A DNA stretch of 64,000 nt, from positions 23,282,691 to 23,346,690 of the forward strand of contig OX465286.1 in assembly GCA_949987705.1 (NCBI GenBank), written 5' to 3'. Below are positions 63,391 through 64,000 of the stretch, in pieces. The position numbers and the translations under genes were made by a program. The DNA is from Thereva unica. Taxonomy: Eukaryota; Arthropoda; Insecta; Diptera; Therevidae. The notes beneath the pieces are model-generated. The model worked only from the letters and a program-made list of their open reading frames with translations, had not been told where the DNA came from and searched no databases. How positions within the stretch are numbered: the first letter of the stretch is position 1; the number at the start of each line of letters is the position of its first letter.

Positions 63391-63780
63391 CTAAGCGTCT
63401 GTATTTTATTAGAAGTGAGATTATCTAGATCATCTTATCTCAACATCATGAAAAACATGATAATTATACATACACATAAATAATATCATAACATATTTTT
63501 AAAATGTATGATATTATCATCATTGATGATTTTTTTATATAACACCTTCTTTAATACAAATAATAATATAACTACACATTTGTTATAATATGGTCCATAT
63601 AGTTCAATTTTATAATATATTGTTAAAGCTTCTCATGCTTATTAAGACATATAGTCTTACTTTTATTATATATATTATACATAGAGATCATTAATGATCT
63701 ACTTTATATTATAATAATTATAAAAAAAAAACAATGCTTAATACAAACAACATCATAACTAAACATGAAAGTTATAGCAC
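63391..63780. other. AT-rich, nothing recognised
   Basis: Low-complexity AT-rich sequence with short ATATATTATA runs. No coding frame was found. Confidence 0.4.
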
Positions 63781-63791
63781 TGGACATAGCA

Positions 63792-64000
63792 CTGGACAAT
63801 CAGGCTGTGATTAAGCGCATGAATCAGACAGAGATTAATGCGTCTCTGGCGTTGGAATGTGTCCAAAAACTGAACAGGTGTGCGAAACAAAACAACGTGA
63901 CGCTAGCTTGGGTTAGAGGACATACAGGCATCGATGGGAACGAAAAGGCTGACAACCTGGCAAAACAGGGGTCAACCTCGGAATTCTGGGGACCGGAGTC
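63792..64000 (+). pseudogene. RNase H domain fragment of a LINE, runs off the window
   Basis: The frame reads LDNQAVIKRMNQTEINAS, VQKLNRCAKQNNVTLAWVRG and HTGIDGNEKADNLAKQGS. These are the second half of a type-I RNase H: the Asp of DNQA, the GHTGIDGNE loop and the final Asp of KADNLA. The WVRGHTGI signature is that of RNase H domains appended to I/LOA-type LINEs. No upstream RT is present in the window, so the copy is 5'-truncated or separated. It may continue to the right with the C-terminal cysteine motif seen at 54495-54723. Confidence 0.75.

Overview
This 64-kb window is transposon-dense DNA from an arthropod, most probably an insect. The species cannot be fixed from sequence alone; the mix of R1-clade, CR1/Jockey-like and RTE retrotransposons, Helitrons, Tc1, Harbinger-like and Penelope-like elements and a Polinton is typical of hemipteran, hymenopteran or beetle genomes. 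Coding capacity is almost entirely mobile-element derived and no ordinary host gene could be recognised. Position 23801-24000 is an assembly gap (N).

Region 1 (1-7500) is one side of a Polinton/Maverick (adintovirus-like) element. On the minus strand lie the major capsid (cut by the window edge), a penton-like minor capsid, a PLA2-domain minor capsid protein and an adenain-type protease. On the plus strand lie the packaging ATPase, a DUF8207-like protein, a collagen-like fibre protein, a chromodomain integrase, a pair of paralogous small proteins and a secreted-type protein. The minor capsid and the ATPase each carry a 1-nt frameshift and the secreted protein has an in-frame stop, so the copy is decaying. 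The protease frame joins the minor-capsid frame exactly at a canonical A_AAA_AAC slippery heptamer. DNA polymerase B is not in the window.

Region 2 (8500-22300) contains a PHD-finger CR1/Jockey-type LINE with an internal deletion, a wrecked Ty3/gypsy element carrying a MITE, a Harbinger-derived element with 44-bp perfect TIRs, a hypothetical-gene fragment cut by a second LINE, and a 118-bp minisatellite.

Region 3 (22600-47650) is a nest of insertions around (TA)n tracts. It holds three copies of one R1-clade retrotransposon (A 26308-31322, both ORFs open; B 39347-42545, 5'-truncated; C 42617-47622, inactivated) plus a 5'-UTR fragment. Between them are a Penelope-like element, two copies of a foldback-plus-Helitron composite, a further Helitron-like element, a rearranged Tc1 element, a perfect 128-bp-arm hairpin, and a 3.9-kb TIR transposon with a DDE-like transposase that contains an RTE insertion.

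Region 4 (47655-54275) is a 6.6-kb almost perfect palindrome with 3,310-bp arms and a 1-nt centre. Each arm has a SWIM zinc-finger fragment, a LINE ORF1 split by a TTAA-flanked MITE-like element, and a satellite. Region 5 (54495-64000) has a LINE 3' fragment, a degenerate LINE, a 4.1-kb non-autonomous TIR element with a 526-bp tandem duplication, further MITE and satellite sequence, and an RNase H fragment at the right edge.

The leading observations are the (TA)n-associated R1 family with an AUG-less ORF1, the 6.6-kb palindrome, the possible capsid-protease -1 frameshift, and the unusual TIR transposon at 35409-39331.
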